In this document: positions 25,029 to 33,529 of the stretch, in pieces | How positions within the stretch are numbered: the stretch's first letter is position 1 | Layout: each line of letters starts with the position of its first letter | From: Rhodothermales bacterium | Lineage (GTDB): Bacteria > Bacteroidota > Rhodothermia > Rhodothermales > VXPQ01 | Direction of reading: 5' to 3' | Assembly (NCBI GenBank): GCA_022825385.1 | Contig: JAJDWX010000011.1 | Location: forward strand, 62,001-126,000 | Length of the DNA: 64,000 nt | Translations under genes and position numbers: made by a program | Notes under the pieces: model-generated | Told to the model about the DNA's origin: nothing | Databases searched by the model: none | The model's input: the letters and a program-made list of their open reading frames with translations, nothing else

Positions 25029-26333
25029 GTGCACATCCGATATGACAAGGCAAGCGACCAGGCTATCGTAACGCCGTGCAAGCGCGTGGCGGGCATGATC
25101 GTTCCGCCGCCGGACAAGTCGATCGCGCAGCGGGCGGCGCTCCTCGCAGCCATCGGCGACGGGACCTCCCGACTGGTCAACTACCCCTCGTCCGCCGACC
25201 CGCTCTCCACGCTGCGCTGCCTCCGGCAACTGGGCATCCAGATAGAAAAGGACGGCAACGACCTGCTGGTGCGCGGCAAGGGACTGGACGGATTCTCCCC
25301 GCCCGCCGCCCCGCTCGACTGCGGCAATTCGGGCACGACGATGCGCCTTCTCTCCGGCCTGCTCGCCGGACAGCCTTTCGATAGCGTACTTACCGGCGAC
25401 GCCTCCCTGCGGGGCCGCCCCATGGAACGGGTGGCCGGACCGCTACGGGCCATGGGCGCAAAAATAACCCTGAACGACGGCTGCGCCCCCATGCGCATCG
25501 CGCGCAGCGAACGACTGCGGGGCATGGAGTACCGCCTCCCGATGCCTTCGGCGCAGGTCAAATCCTGCGTGCTGCTCGCCGGGCTGCGGGCCCAGGGACG
25601 CACCACCGTGATCGAAACCCTGCCCTCGCGCGACCACACCGAGCGCATGCTGAACCTGGCGACGCAGGAACAAGGAGGGGCCCGGCACATTTTCGTTACG
25701 GGAAACACGCCCGTCCCGGCCCGCGCCCGGGTGGTGCCAAACGATTTTTCCTCCGCCGCTTTCTTTATGGTCGCCGCCGCGATCGCCCCGCAAGGCGCCC
25801 TGCTCTTGAAAAATGTGGGCCTGAATCCGACCCGTAGCGCCCTCGTTGGCGCGCTGGAGGACATGGGCGCCCGTATCTGCATAAGCGACCTCAGGGAATC
25901 CGGGGGGGAGCCGGTGGGCGACATGCACATAACGGCGTCGGCGCTCCGGGGCGCGCGCGTGGACGGCGAACGCATCCCCCTGCTGATCGACGAAATCCCG
26001 ATCCTTGCCGTGGCGGCCGCGCGGGCGGAAGGGCGCACCGAAATACGGGACGCGCGCGAACTGCGCTTCAAGGAAACGGACCGCATCTCCGCCATGGCGG
26101 AAAACCTGCGGCGCCTCGGCGCTTCGGTGGAAGAATTCGACGACGGCCTAAGCGTGGACGGACCTGCCGAACTGCATGGAGAGAGGGTGTCGAGCCACCA
26201 TGATCACCGGGTGGCGATGGCCATGGCCGTGGCCGGGCTGATGGCCCGCGGCGAAACGGTCATCGAAGACGCTTCGTGCGCAGGCGTGTCGTTTCCGAAC
26301 TATTGGCAAGCGCTTGCGTCGGTGGCCTCATGA
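25029..26333 (+). CDS. aroA: 3-phosphoshikimate 1-carboxyvinyltransferase (EPSP synthase)
   Basis: 434 residues. Motifs in order: PDKSIAQRA near the N terminus, GNSGTTMRLL, LPMPSAQVKS, DEIPILAV with the catalytic Asp, RFKETDRI and HDHRVAMA. It transfers the enolpyruvyl group from PEP to shikimate 3-phosphate. In the first motif PP replaces the usual PG (PPDKS). The start is taken as GTG at 25029, leaving about 28 residues before the motif, as in homologues. Its 3' end overlaps the convergent MGMT-family gene by 34 bases. Confidence 0.93.
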   Translation: MHIRYDKASDQAIVTPCKRVAGMIVPPPDKSIAQRAALLAAIGDGTSRLVNYPSSADPLSTLRCLRQLGIQIEKDGNDLLVRGKGLDGFSPPAAPLDCGNSGTTMRLLSGLLAGQPFDSVLTGDASLRGRPMERVAGPLRAMGAKITLNDGCAPMRIARSERLRGMEYRLPMPSAQVKSCVLLAGLRAQGRTTVIETLPSRDHTERMLNLATQEQGGARHIFVTGNTPVPARARVVPNDFSSAAFFMVAAAIAPQGALLLKNVGLNPTRSALVGALEDMGARICISDLRESGGEPVGDMHITASALRGARVDGERIPLLIDEIPILAVAAARAEGRTEIRDARELRFKETDRISAMAENLRRLGASVEEFDDGLSVDGPAELHGERVSSHHDHRVAMAMAVAGLMARGETVIEDASCAGVSFPNYWQALASVAS

Positions 26334-26674
26334 TCGGTTTCCCTGGACGGGTCCCACAAATGCGCCTCCAGCGCCACGCATCCCTCCGCGTCGAACGTCA
26401 CCCCCTCGGCGCGCAAGCGTTCCTCCATGACGCGCGGCCCTTCGAACCGCATCTTGCCGGTGAGGGCGCCGAACCGGTTGACCACGCGGTGGCATGGAAG
26501 CCCCGTCCCCGCCGCCGCGCCCAGCGCCCAGCCTACCGTGCGGGCGGCGGAACGCGCGCCGAGATACCCGGCAATATGTCCGTAGGTCGTAACTTTACCG
26601 GAAGGAATCCGGGCCACCACAGCCCAGACCCGTTCGAAAAAAGCATCGTCGCTATGATTCTGCGAACTGCGCAT
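26300..26674 (-). CDS. MGMT-family DNA alkyl-transfer protein, C-terminal domain only
   Basis: 124 residues. It consists only of the DNA-binding/active-site domain of O6-alkylguanine-DNA alkyltransferases: VWAVVARIPSGKVTTYG, the recognition-helix Arg in SAARTVGWAL, and PCHRVV with Cys61. Retention of the acceptor Cys distinguishes it from alkyltransferase-like proteins (which have Trp at that site), so direct repair is possible despite the missing N-terminal domain. The last about 25 residues, after LWDP, are not part of the domain and come from the overlap with aroA. Divergent from murB. Confidence 0.82.
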   Translation of the reverse strand: MRSSQNHSDDAFFERVWAVVARIPSGKVTTYGHIAGYLGARSAARTVGWALGAAAGTGLPCHRVVNRFGALTGKMRFEGPRVMEERLRAEGVTFDAEGCVALEAHLWDPSRETDHEATDASACQ

Positions 26675-26772
26675 AGCCCATATACCCTGCGCCCGGCATT
26701 ATGTTGTGGCGGGCGGCGCGGCGATTTTTGCGGCGGCGAAGCGGAAGCGGCCACGGCAAACCGGGCGAAACG

Positions 26773-27825
26773 ATGACGCAAGCGCCGCTTTCGACGGATC
26801 GGTTCCATGCCGCGCTGGCGCAGGCGCTGGGGGCGGAACGCCTTGCGAGGCGGGTCGCGCTGGCTCCCTACACGACGTTCCGGATCGGCGGCGAGGCGGA
26901 CCTGTTCTACGAGGCGCGCACGCCGGAGGAGCTTGCGCAAGCGATCCAGGCGGCCCGGGACGGCGGCGTTCCGTATTTCCTGCTTGGATGCGGCGCGAAT
27001 ATTCTGGTGAGCGACCGGGGCGTCCGCGGACTCGTTATCCGCAACCGGGCGCGCCAGACGGACATCGACCCCGATACGGGCTGGGTGCGGGCGGCCTCCG
27101 GAGCCATTATGTACCCGGATGTGATCCAGGCGGCCGTGGAGGCGGGCCTCTCCGGGCTGGAGCACTACGTGGGCATTCCCTCCACGGTAGGCGGCGCCCT
27201 GTGGCAGAACCTGCATTTCCTGTCCCCGGCGCCGAAGCGGGAACGCACCATGTTCATAGAAGAGGTAGTGGTGGAGGCCGACCTCCTGACCGAAGAAGGC
27301 GAACGGCGGACGGTCGGGACGGACTATTTCGATTTCGGATACGACTATTCGGTGCTGCACGACCGGGACGATATCGTGCTTTCGGCCACGTTCCGGCTGG
27401 AACCGGGGGATCGGGCGCGGATGCGGGAAATCATGGCGGAGAATCTCGCATGGCGCCAGGCGCGGCACCCGCCGCTCGAAACGGAGCCCAGCGTGGGCTC
27501 CATTTTCAAGAAAATCGAGGGCATCGGGGCAGGGCGGCTTATCGACGAGGCCGGCCTCAAGGGCGCGCGCATCGGAGGCGTCGAAATCACGCGGCGGCAC
27601 GCCAACATCATGATCAACCGGGGCGGGGCCAAGGCGACCGACGTCATTGCCCTCATCCGGCGCGTACAGGAAATCGTGGCGAGCGAGGCGGGCTATCTGC
27701 TGGAAACGGAAATCGCTTTCGTGGGCGAGTACGACGAAACGCCCGACGCGCGGCCCTACACTGCGCAAACCTTTCCGAGGCAATACATAGAACGCGCCGC
27801 CGCCCGCCGCCCCGCCTTGCCATGA
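26773..27825 (+). CDS. murB: UDP-N-acetylenolpyruvoylglucosamine reductase
   Basis: 350 residues. FAD-binding motifs TTFRIGGEADLF and LGCGANILVSD, the G-x-P-S-T-V-G-G substrate loop, catalytic Ser in PSVGSIFKK and RHANIMINRGGA show MurB, the second step of UDP-MurNAc synthesis. The ATG at 26773 is favoured; an in-frame ATG at 26701 would add 24 Arg-rich residues without family similarity. The stop overlaps the ccmB ATG (ATGA), so they are translationally coupled although their functions differ. Confidence 0.93.
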   Translation: MTQAPLSTDRFHAALAQALGAERLARRVALAPYTTFRIGGEADLFYEARTPEELAQAIQAARDGGVPYFLLGCGANILVSDRGVRGLVIRNRARQTDIDPDTGWVRAASGAIMYPDVIQAAVEAGLSGLEHYVGIPSTVGGALWQNLHFLSPAPKRERTMFIEEVVVEADLLTEEGERRTVGTDYFDFGYDYSVLHDRDDIVLSATFRLEPGDRARMREIMAENLAWRQARHPPLETEPSVGSIFKKIEGIGAGRLIDEAGLKGARIGGVEITRRHANIMINRGGAKATDVIALIRRVQEIVASEAGYLLETEIAFVGEYDETPDARPYTAQTFPRQYIERAAARRPALP

Positions 27826-28508
27826 AAGAACCGTTCGCAAGATGGTTTGCCGGCGCGTGGGCCGTTTTCGAGAAAGACCTGCGCCTCGAACTCCGCAATC
27901 GCCATGCGGCGGGCATGTTGCTGATGTTCGTCCCCGCCTCGATCCTGCTCATCTTTTTTGCGGCGGGGCAAGAACCGCTTTCGCCCCGGATTCAGGCGGG
28001 CCTGCTCTGGATCGTGATTCTTTTTGCGGCGTCCATCGGCCTCGGGAGGTCGTTCGTAAGCGAGGCGGATCGGGATACGGCGCTCTTTTTGCGAATGCAC
28101 GCCCGGGCCAGCATGGTGTACGCGGGCAAACTGCTCTTCAATTTCCTTCTGATTCTGGCGCTGGACGTCGTAGCCGTGCTGACGATGATGCTGTTGCTGC
28201 ATCTTCAGGTGGCGCACGGGGGGTTGCTCGCCAGCGCAATCCTGCTCGGATCGCTGGGCCTGGCCGGGGCTGCGACGCTGCTTGCCGCGCTGATCGCCCA
28301 GGCCGCCACGCGCGGGCCGCTGCTTCCGGTGTTGCTTTTCCCCCTGCTTGTTCCGCTCCTCCTGTCGGCGGCGACGGCCACGCGCCATGCCCTGGAAGGC
28401 GGCGACGGGTGGGGCGCCAGCGCGGAATCCCTGACTACGCTGACGGCCTTCGCCGGGGTCGCCATTACCGCCGCCACGCTCCTTTTCGATTTCATCTGGA
28501 ACGATTAA
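27822..28508 (+). CDS. ccmB: Haem exporter membrane subunit CcmB
   Basis: 228 residues with six predicted membrane segments. The FEKDLRLELRNR N terminus and LGRSFVSEADRDT segment are typical of CcmB, which works with the ATPase CcmA in cytochrome c maturation system I. No ccmA is found next to it or in the window. The ATG overlaps the murB stop by four bases. c-type cytochrome clients in the window include the heptahaem lipoprotein. Confidence 0.92.
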   Translation: MKEPFARWFAGAWAVFEKDLRLELRNRHAAGMLLMFVPASILLIFFAAGQEPLSPRIQAGLLWIVILFAASIGLGRSFVSEADRDTALFLRMHARASMVYAGKLLFNFLLILALDVVAVLTMMLLLHLQVAHGGLLASAILLGSLGLAGAATLLAALIAQAATRGPLLPVLLFPLLVPLLLSAATATRHALEGGDGWGASAESLTTLTAFAGVAITAATLLFDFIWND

Positions 28509-28562
28509 GGCGCGCTGATCAAAACCGCTTCGCCAAACGCTTCCTTTTCGCACTCCGCGCCG

Positions 28563-28569
28563 TATCTTG
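28563..28569 (+). promoter_or_regulatory. Possible -7 promoter element before ccmC
   Basis: TATCTTG lies 32 bases before the ccmC ATG in the 93-base gap after ccmB. It has the same shape as the elements before tadA and sucD. Confidence 0.3.
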
Positions 28570-28601
28570 CAGCCTGCCGATTATTCCTTTATTTTCGCTC
28601 C

Positions 28602-29297
28602 ATGCCCGTTTCCGGGAAAACATACCGGCGTATCCGCAACATCGTCCTCGCGTGGCTGACGCTGGTCGCGCTGGCCGGATTTCTGCTGGATATTCCCCGC
28701 ATCAACATTCTGGAGCACACGGCGAGGAATCTGTATTTCCATGTGCCCATGTGGTTCACGATGATGGCTGCGTTCTTCGTATCGGCGTGGCGCTCGGGTC
28801 AATATCTTCGGTCCCGCGACCCCCTGCGCGACACGCAGGCGCTGGAGGCGGCGCGGGTCGGGGCGGCATTCGGCGTACTCGGACTGGCGACGGGCGTCGT
28901 ATGGGCGCGCTTTACCTGGTACGTGGGGCAAGGAATCTGGTGGAATTTCGATCCCAAACAAACCATGGCCGCCGTGCAGCTCCTGATTTACGGCGCCTAC
29001 TTCACCCTGCGGTCCAGCGTGGAAGAACCTGAAAAGCGAGGACGCATCGCTGCCGTATACAACCTGTTCGCGGCGGCCTGCGTACCGTTTCTGCTGTACG
29101 CGCTCCCCCGTCAGATGGAGAGCCTGCATCCCGGCGCCGAAGGGAACCCGGCCTTCAGCGACATTACCCACCCGACCATGCGCGTGGTGTTTTATGCGGC
29201 GGTCGTCGGATTCATCGGGCTTTTCTGGGTATTTTATACGCAGCGCGTCCGGCTGGCCATCCTCAAAGAACGCATCGAAGACGCCTTCAGGACATGA
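28602..29297 (+). CDS. ccmC: Haem-handling protein CcmC
   Basis: 231 residues, six membrane helices. The periplasmic Trp-rich loop reads GIWWNFDPKQT, a variant of the WGxxWxWDxRLT haem-binding motif, and the flanking histidines are in YFHVP (His47) and in ITHPTMR. CcmC loads haem onto CcmE. It follows ccmB after 93 bases and overlaps the next small gene by four bases (ATGA). Confidence 0.93.
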   Translation: MPVSGKTYRRIRNIVLAWLTLVALAGFLLDIPRINILEHTARNLYFHVPMWFTMMAAFFVSAWRSGQYLRSRDPLRDTQALEAARVGAAFGVLGLATGVVWARFTWYVGQGIWWNFDPKQTMAAVQLLIYGAYFTLRSSVEEPEKRGRIAAVYNLFAAACVPFLLYALPRQMESLHPGAEGNPAFSDITHPTMRVVFYAAVVGFIGLFWVFYTQRVRLAILKERIEDAFRT

Positions 29298-29557
29298 CGA
29301 TTCACCCGATTCAGGAAGCGGATACGACGAACGCCGCCCCGTACGATACGATCTGGACTTCGCAGGAAGTCCCGGTGCAACCGCCGGATGCGCTGGAACG
29401 AACCATGCTGGCCCAGGACAAACTCTATGTCGTGCTGGCGGTCGTGCTCATCATATGGATCGGGCTGGCGGCCTTCGTCCTTCGGACCGACCGAAAGATC
29501 GACCGGCTGGAACGGAAACTGGATGCAAGCATTTCACAGGAAACTTCCCCGGAATAA
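29294..29557 (+). CDS. Small CcmD-like membrane protein
   Basis: 87 residues with one hydrophobic segment (about 42-63: LYVVLAVVLIIWIGLAAFVL) followed by a charged helix DRKIDRLERKLDAS. Position and topology match CcmD, the small partner that helps holo-CcmE release from CcmAB-C; CcmD is too short and divergent for identification by motif alone. The N-terminal 35 residues are polar and longer than in most CcmD. It overlaps ccmC (ATGA) and precedes ccmE by 41 bases. Confidence 0.7.
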   Translation: MTIHPIQEADTTNAAPYDTIWTSQEVPVQPPDALERTMLAQDKLYVVLAVVLIIWIGLAAFVLRTDRKIDRLERKLDASISQETSPE

Positions 29558-29598
29558 GCCGCCGCCGGGATAACCAGCAGACTACGCCGCCTACGACC

Positions 29599-30000
29599 AT
29601 GAAGCCCAAAACCATCGCCGGTCTTGTCCTGATGCTTGGCTTCGCCGCCCTGTTGTTCCTGAATTTCGGGCGGCAGGTCGGGGGATACATGGATTTCGCC
29701 GAAGCCGAAAAGGCGGGCGTGGAAGCGCATGTGGTGGGGACCTGGGTGGAGGCGGAGCGGTATGCGTACGACCGAGACCGGAATATCTTCAGTTTCCATA
29801 TGCAGGACGAGGCGGGCGCCGTGCGCAAGGTGCATTACCCGCACCCGAAGCCCGCCAATTTCGAGGACGCCGAACGCCTGGTGGTGCAGGGCGCCGCGGA
29901 AGGAGAGGTGTTCGTGGCGCAACACATCCTCGTCAAATGCCCCTCCAAATACAACGACGGCTCCGAATTCGAGACGGCGTCGCAGGAATACGCCGGGTAG
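29599..30000 (+). CDS. ccmE: Periplasmic haem chaperone CcmE, Cys-type (CxxxY)
   Basis: 133 residues: an N-terminal membrane anchor (about 5-22), then a small beta-barrel domain. The haem-attachment motif of classical CcmE is HxxxY; here the equivalent site is CPSKY, Cys114 and Tyr118, after the segment QHILVKC. Cys-type CcmE proteins are known from archaea and Desulfovibrio, where they belong to a modified system I. The protein is intact, so the change is probably functional. It is the last gene of the ccm group; ccmF, ccmG and ccmH are not here. Confidence 0.88.
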   Translation: MKPKTIAGLVLMLGFAALLFLNFGRQVGGYMDFAEAEKAGVEAHVVGTWVEAERYAYDRDRNIFSFHMQDEAGAVRKVHYPHPKPANFEDAERLVVQGAAEGEVFVAQHILVKCPSKYNDGSEFETASQEYAG

Positions 30001-30021
30001 ATCAGCCGACGGCGTATTTTG

Positions 30022-31419
30022 CTACAAATAAATCAGCGTCGCCAGCAGGAAGAACACCCCCAGGCCCAGAATGTCGTTGCTCGTCGTGATGAACGGGCCT
30101 GTGGCGAGCGCGGGGTCTATCTTCATGCGTTGAAGCAGCAAGGGCACCGTGGCGCCAATGATCGTGGCCAGCACAATCACGGTCAACATGGACAGGGAAG
30201 CCGTCAACGCAAGCAATTCGAGCGTCGCGCCGCCGACCGGCAGCATCATGACCGCCGCGCCAAGGACAAGCGCCAGCGCCAGCCCGTTCAGAAGCGACAC
30301 GCTCAACTCCTTGCCGAGACGCCGCGCCACGTCGCTTGCCCACAACTCCCCGCTGGCCAGGCCCTGCACCACAATGGCCGAACTCTGAATGCCCGCATTG
30401 CCCGCCATCGCCATGACGACCGGAATGAACGCGGCCAGAATAACCGCTTGTTCGAGCGCATTTTCGAACTGCCCGATGACCAGGCCCGAAAGGCCCGCCC
30501 CCGCCATGCCGATAAGCAACCAGGGCAGCCGCCCGCGAATCACCCGAAACACGGAATCGGAGGGCTCCTCGCTGCCGGACATGCCGCTCATGCGCTGAAT
30601 GTCCTCCTCCGCCTCGTCCCGAATTACGTCCACAATGTCGTCGATGGTGATCCGGCCCAGCATTTCGCCGCTTGCGGCTGCCACGGGCAGGGACACCAGG
30701 TCGTATCGCTGCATGATGCGCCCCACTTCCTCCTGATCCATTTCCGGCGGAACCGCAACGAAATCCCGGTCCATGATGTCGGAGACGGGCGTATCCGCCA
30801 GCGTCAGCAACAGATTTTTCAGCGAAACGACGCCCTGCAATTTCCCCTCTGCGTCGCGCACGAACACGGCGAACACCGCCGCCACGGTTTCGGCGTTGCG
30901 GCGCACTTCCTCCGTCGCTTCCGCCACGGTCCACGTTTCGGGCACGATAACGTACTCCGTGCCCATGATCCCCCCGGCGGATTCCTCGTCGTAGTGGAGC
31001 AGCGACTGCACATCCTCGCTGCGGTCCAGCAAGGGGAGCACTTCGGCGGCCAATGCCTCCGGCAAACCCGCCAGGACGTCGGCGGCGTCGTCCGTTTCCA
31101 GGTGGCTTAGCAGTTCCTTGAGCCGCTCGGCAGGCGTTTCTTCGAGAAGCCGCATACGCAGCTCGTCGTCAAGGTCGGCCAGCACCAGTCCGGCCTGTTC
31201 GCCCGGCAACCACCCGAACAGGGTTTCGCGTTCTCCGGCGGGAAGATAATTCAATAGCCGGGCCAGGTCTGCCGGATGCAAACGGGCCGCTATGCGCACC
31301 GCGGCCTCCCGATCTTCCGACGCCATCAACGTTTCGAGACGCTCGGCCAATTCGTCGTCGACCGCGGGAGGAGACGCGGCAAGCACCTCGTCTCGAACGG
31401 TATCCTGAACATGCTCCAT
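30022..31419 (-). CDS. mgtE: Magnesium transporter MgtE
   Basis: 465 residues. N-terminal helical Mg-sensing domain (about 20-140, LHPADLARLL), paired CBS domains (about 150-275, MGTEYV and DIMDRDFVAVP), then five membrane helices (from about 300) with the pore motif GNAGIQSSA. Passive Mg2+ channel gated by cytosolic Mg2+. It converges with ccmE (21-base gap, no clear terminator) and follows rsmA by 47 bases. Confidence 0.94.
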   Translation of the reverse strand: MEHVQDTVRDEVLAASPPAVDDELAERLETLMASEDREAAVRIAARLHPADLARLLNYLPAGERETLFGWLPGEQAGLVLADLDDELRMRLLEETPAERLKELLSHLETDDAADVLAGLPEALAAEVLPLLDRSEDVQSLLHYDEESAGGIMGTEYVIVPETWTVAEATEEVRRNAETVAAVFAVFVRDAEGKLQGVVSLKNLLLTLADTPVSDIMDRDFVAVPPEMDQEEVGRIMQRYDLVSLPVAAASGEMLGRITIDDIVDVIRDEAEEDIQRMSGMSGSEEPSDSVFRVIRGRLPWLLIGMAGAGLSGLVIGQFENALEQAVILAAFIPVVMAMAGNAGIQSSAIVVQGLASGELWASDVARRLGKELSVSLLNGLALALVLGAAVMMLPVGGATLELLALTASLSMLTVIVLATIIGATVPLLLQRMKIDPALATGPFITTSNDILGLGVFFLLATLIYL

Positions 31420-31466
31420 GCGGGGCGAGAAGATTACGAGGAATGAATATCGGCGGTGCAGCGGCG

Positions 31467-32252
31467 CTACGTACGCGCCTTAAGATAACGCGCCAGCGCG
31501 ACAAACTCTTCAGGGGTCAATTCTTCGGGCCGCCGCGCCTCCAGCCCCTCGGGAAGAACGACGCCCGCCGCGCCTTTGGTCCAGCGTTCGAGGCTGTTGC
31601 GCAGCGTTTTGCGGCGACGGTTGAAAGCCGTCCGCACCACGTCGCGAAAAAACGCCGTCTCCACGCCCTCGGGCGCCGTTTGCTTGCCCGCAAAGCTCAG
31701 GCGCACCACGGCGCTGGTCACGGCGGGACGGGGATAAAACACCTGGGGAGACACCCGAAACAGATTTTCGGGGCGCGCCATCGCCTGAAAAAACACGCTC
31801 AAAATGCCGTAGGCCCGGGTCCGGGGAACCGCCACCAGCCGCTCGGCCACCTCCCGTTGCATCATCGCAACGACTTCCTGCACGACGTCCCGCGCATCCA
31901 GCAAGCGGAACAGGATAGGACTGGTCATATTGTACGGGAGATTCCCCACCACGAACATCGGCGCGCCTTTCTCTTGCGCCAGCGCCCGCCAGTCCGCCGC
32001 CAGCACATCCATCTGCCGCACGTCGATCCCCGGATGCGCATCCCGCAGGAACGCCACGGCCCGCGCGTCTATCTCGATCGCGGTAAACGCAGCGAACCGG
32101 TCCCGGAGCAATCCGGTTAGCGCCCCCTCGCCCGGCCCGATTTCCACGACATGCGCGGCGCGCGGCGCCCGCAGCGCAGCGACGATTTTGCGCGCCACGT
32201 TCGGATCGCGAAGAAAATGTTGTCCGAGCGATTTTCTGGGGGCGAAAGACAT
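31467..32252 (-). CDS. rsmA: 16S rRNA dimethyladenosine transferase (KsgA)
   Basis: 261 residues. SLGQHFLRD at the start, SAM-binding EIGPGEGALT, and the catalytic NLPYNM motif are diagnostic. It dimethylates A1518 and A1519 of 16S rRNA late in small-subunit assembly. The ATG at 32252 places MSFAPRKSLGQHF at the N terminus, as in the family. It is preceded by a secreted TPR gene (31-base gap) and followed by mgtE. Confidence 0.95.
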   Translation of the reverse strand: MSFAPRKSLGQHFLRDPNVARKIVAALRAPRAAHVVEIGPGEGALTGLLRDRFAAFTAIEIDARAVAFLRDAHPGIDVRQMDVLAADWRALAQEKGAPMFVVGNLPYNMTSPILFRLLDARDVVQEVVAMMQREVAERLVAVPRTRAYGILSVFFQAMARPENLFRVSPQVFYPRPAVTSAVVRLSFAGKQTAPEGVETAFFRDVVRTAFNRRRKTLRNSLERWTKGAAGVVLPEGLEARRPEELTPEEFVALARYLKART

Positions 32253-32283
32253 ACGTTCGGGAAGCTGCGCTCCATAATGAATA

Positions 32284-33444
32284 CTACTGTCCGTAAGGAT
32301 TTTCAAGATACTGCCTTGCCCGCTTGTGCGCACGGGACCAGTCTTTCCCGTCCAGCGCCTGCCGGTAGGCCGCCACGGCCTCGCTGCGGCGCCCCAGCGC
32401 GTCGTGGGCCATGCCCGCGTACAGCCGTCCCATCGTAACGAACCGGTAGTCCGCCGCCTCCCGTATCGCGGGTTCCTGCAAGGCGTTCAGATGCGGAAGG
32501 GCCGCTTCGTAGTCGCCGTACGCCATGCGGCTGCGCGCCAGGAAAAAAAGCGCCTGCCCGGCCAGCGAAGGATTGTATCCCGCGCGTCCGGCCCGGTAGC
32601 GGGCGTACGCCTCCTCGAAAACGGGGTCCGACAACGCCCATCTCCCCCACCGCGCGTACACGCGCCCTTCGATCGCATGAAAAAAGGAATTGTCGGGATA
32701 CCGCTCGCGAAGCCAGACCGCATATTCCACGCTCTTGTCGAAATCGTTTTCGAACAAATAATGTATCTGGAGCAGGAAGTAGACGGCTTCGGCGCGGACG
32801 AGCCGCCCGTCCCGCATGGTGCGCCGGAGCGCCTCGATGCCTCGCTGCCGATCCCCGTCCGGGAAAAACAGGGCCAGCGGCCTCAGGAAAGGATATTTCT
32901 CTGGAATCGCCGCGGCGTAGTAGTCGTACATGCCTTTCCCGAAGGCGTAATCCGCCACGTCCGGCTCCCGCTCCACCACCTCCAGCACGTAGTCCATCGC
33001 CCGGAGGCCGTCCCGCGCCGCCTTGAGCCATTGCCCGCGATTCGACCGAAGGCGCCCCCGAAACCCCAGCGCGGCCCCTTTGAAAAACATGGCGTCGAAC
33101 GCGTCGTCATCCTGCTTGAGCAAGCGATCCGAACGTTCGATCACCTCCTCCATGGCCGCAAAGAAGGCGTCGTCGTGCGCCTCGTTCGAAAGGTCGGGAA
33201 GAATTTTCCACCACAGATTGAGCGCTTCCAGAAAAGGTCCGGCGGGATGTTCCGGATACCGCTCGGCTATGCGCTCGAAACGACGGGCCGCCGCCTCGAA
33301 TTTCATATTGTAGAGATCGTCCAGTCCTGCGCTTACTTCGGCCAGCGCGACGGGATCGTCGAAAATGGATCCGGCGGGCTGCGCCCGGGCCGACCCAAAC
33401 CTCAGCAGCAAGACTACAGCCAGCCCGACCGTGGCAGGTCGCAT
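32284..33444 (-). CDS. Secreted TPR-like protein, function unknown
   Basis: 386 residues with a clear signal peptide (cleavage about ARA-Gln22). The body is all helical, with TPR-like repeats (FEAAARRFERIAERYPEHP; VEYAVWLRERYPDN; SEAVAAYRQALDGKDW) and aromatic-rich stretches. I do not recognise a catalytic motif. Its likely location is the periplasm or the outer membrane's inner face. It is 31 bases upstream of rsmA and thus probably in the same transcript, without an obvious functional tie. Confidence 0.7.
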   Translation of the reverse strand: MRPATVGLAVVLLLRFGSARAQPAGSIFDDPVALAEVSAGLDDLYNMKFEAAARRFERIAERYPEHPAGPFLEALNLWWKILPDLSNEAHDDAFFAAMEEVIERSDRLLKQDDDAFDAMFFKGAALGFRGRLRSNRGQWLKAARDGLRAMDYVLEVVEREPDVADYAFGKGMYDYYAAAIPEKYPFLRPLALFFPDGDRQRGIEALRRTMRDGRLVRAEAVYFLLQIHYLFENDFDKSVEYAVWLRERYPDNSFFHAIEGRVYARWGRWALSDPVFEEAYARYRAGRAGYNPSLAGQALFFLARSRMAYGDYEAALPHLNALQEPAIREAADYRFVTMGRLYAGMAHDALGRRSEAVAAYRQALDGKDWSRAHKRARQYLENPYGQ

Positions 33445-33529
33445 CGAAAAATCGTAAGGAGTACTCTGATAAAGAATGCGCAGAGTAAAGGATATTGCGG
33501 ATCAAAACCGCTGCGTTCGGCGCGACGGC

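Noticed and set aside
26706-28508. A single 600-codon frame that would fuse the murB antisense-free frame with ccmB
   Set aside because: The part before 27822 is the wrong frame of murB. ccmB starts cleanly at the ATG overlapping the murB stop.
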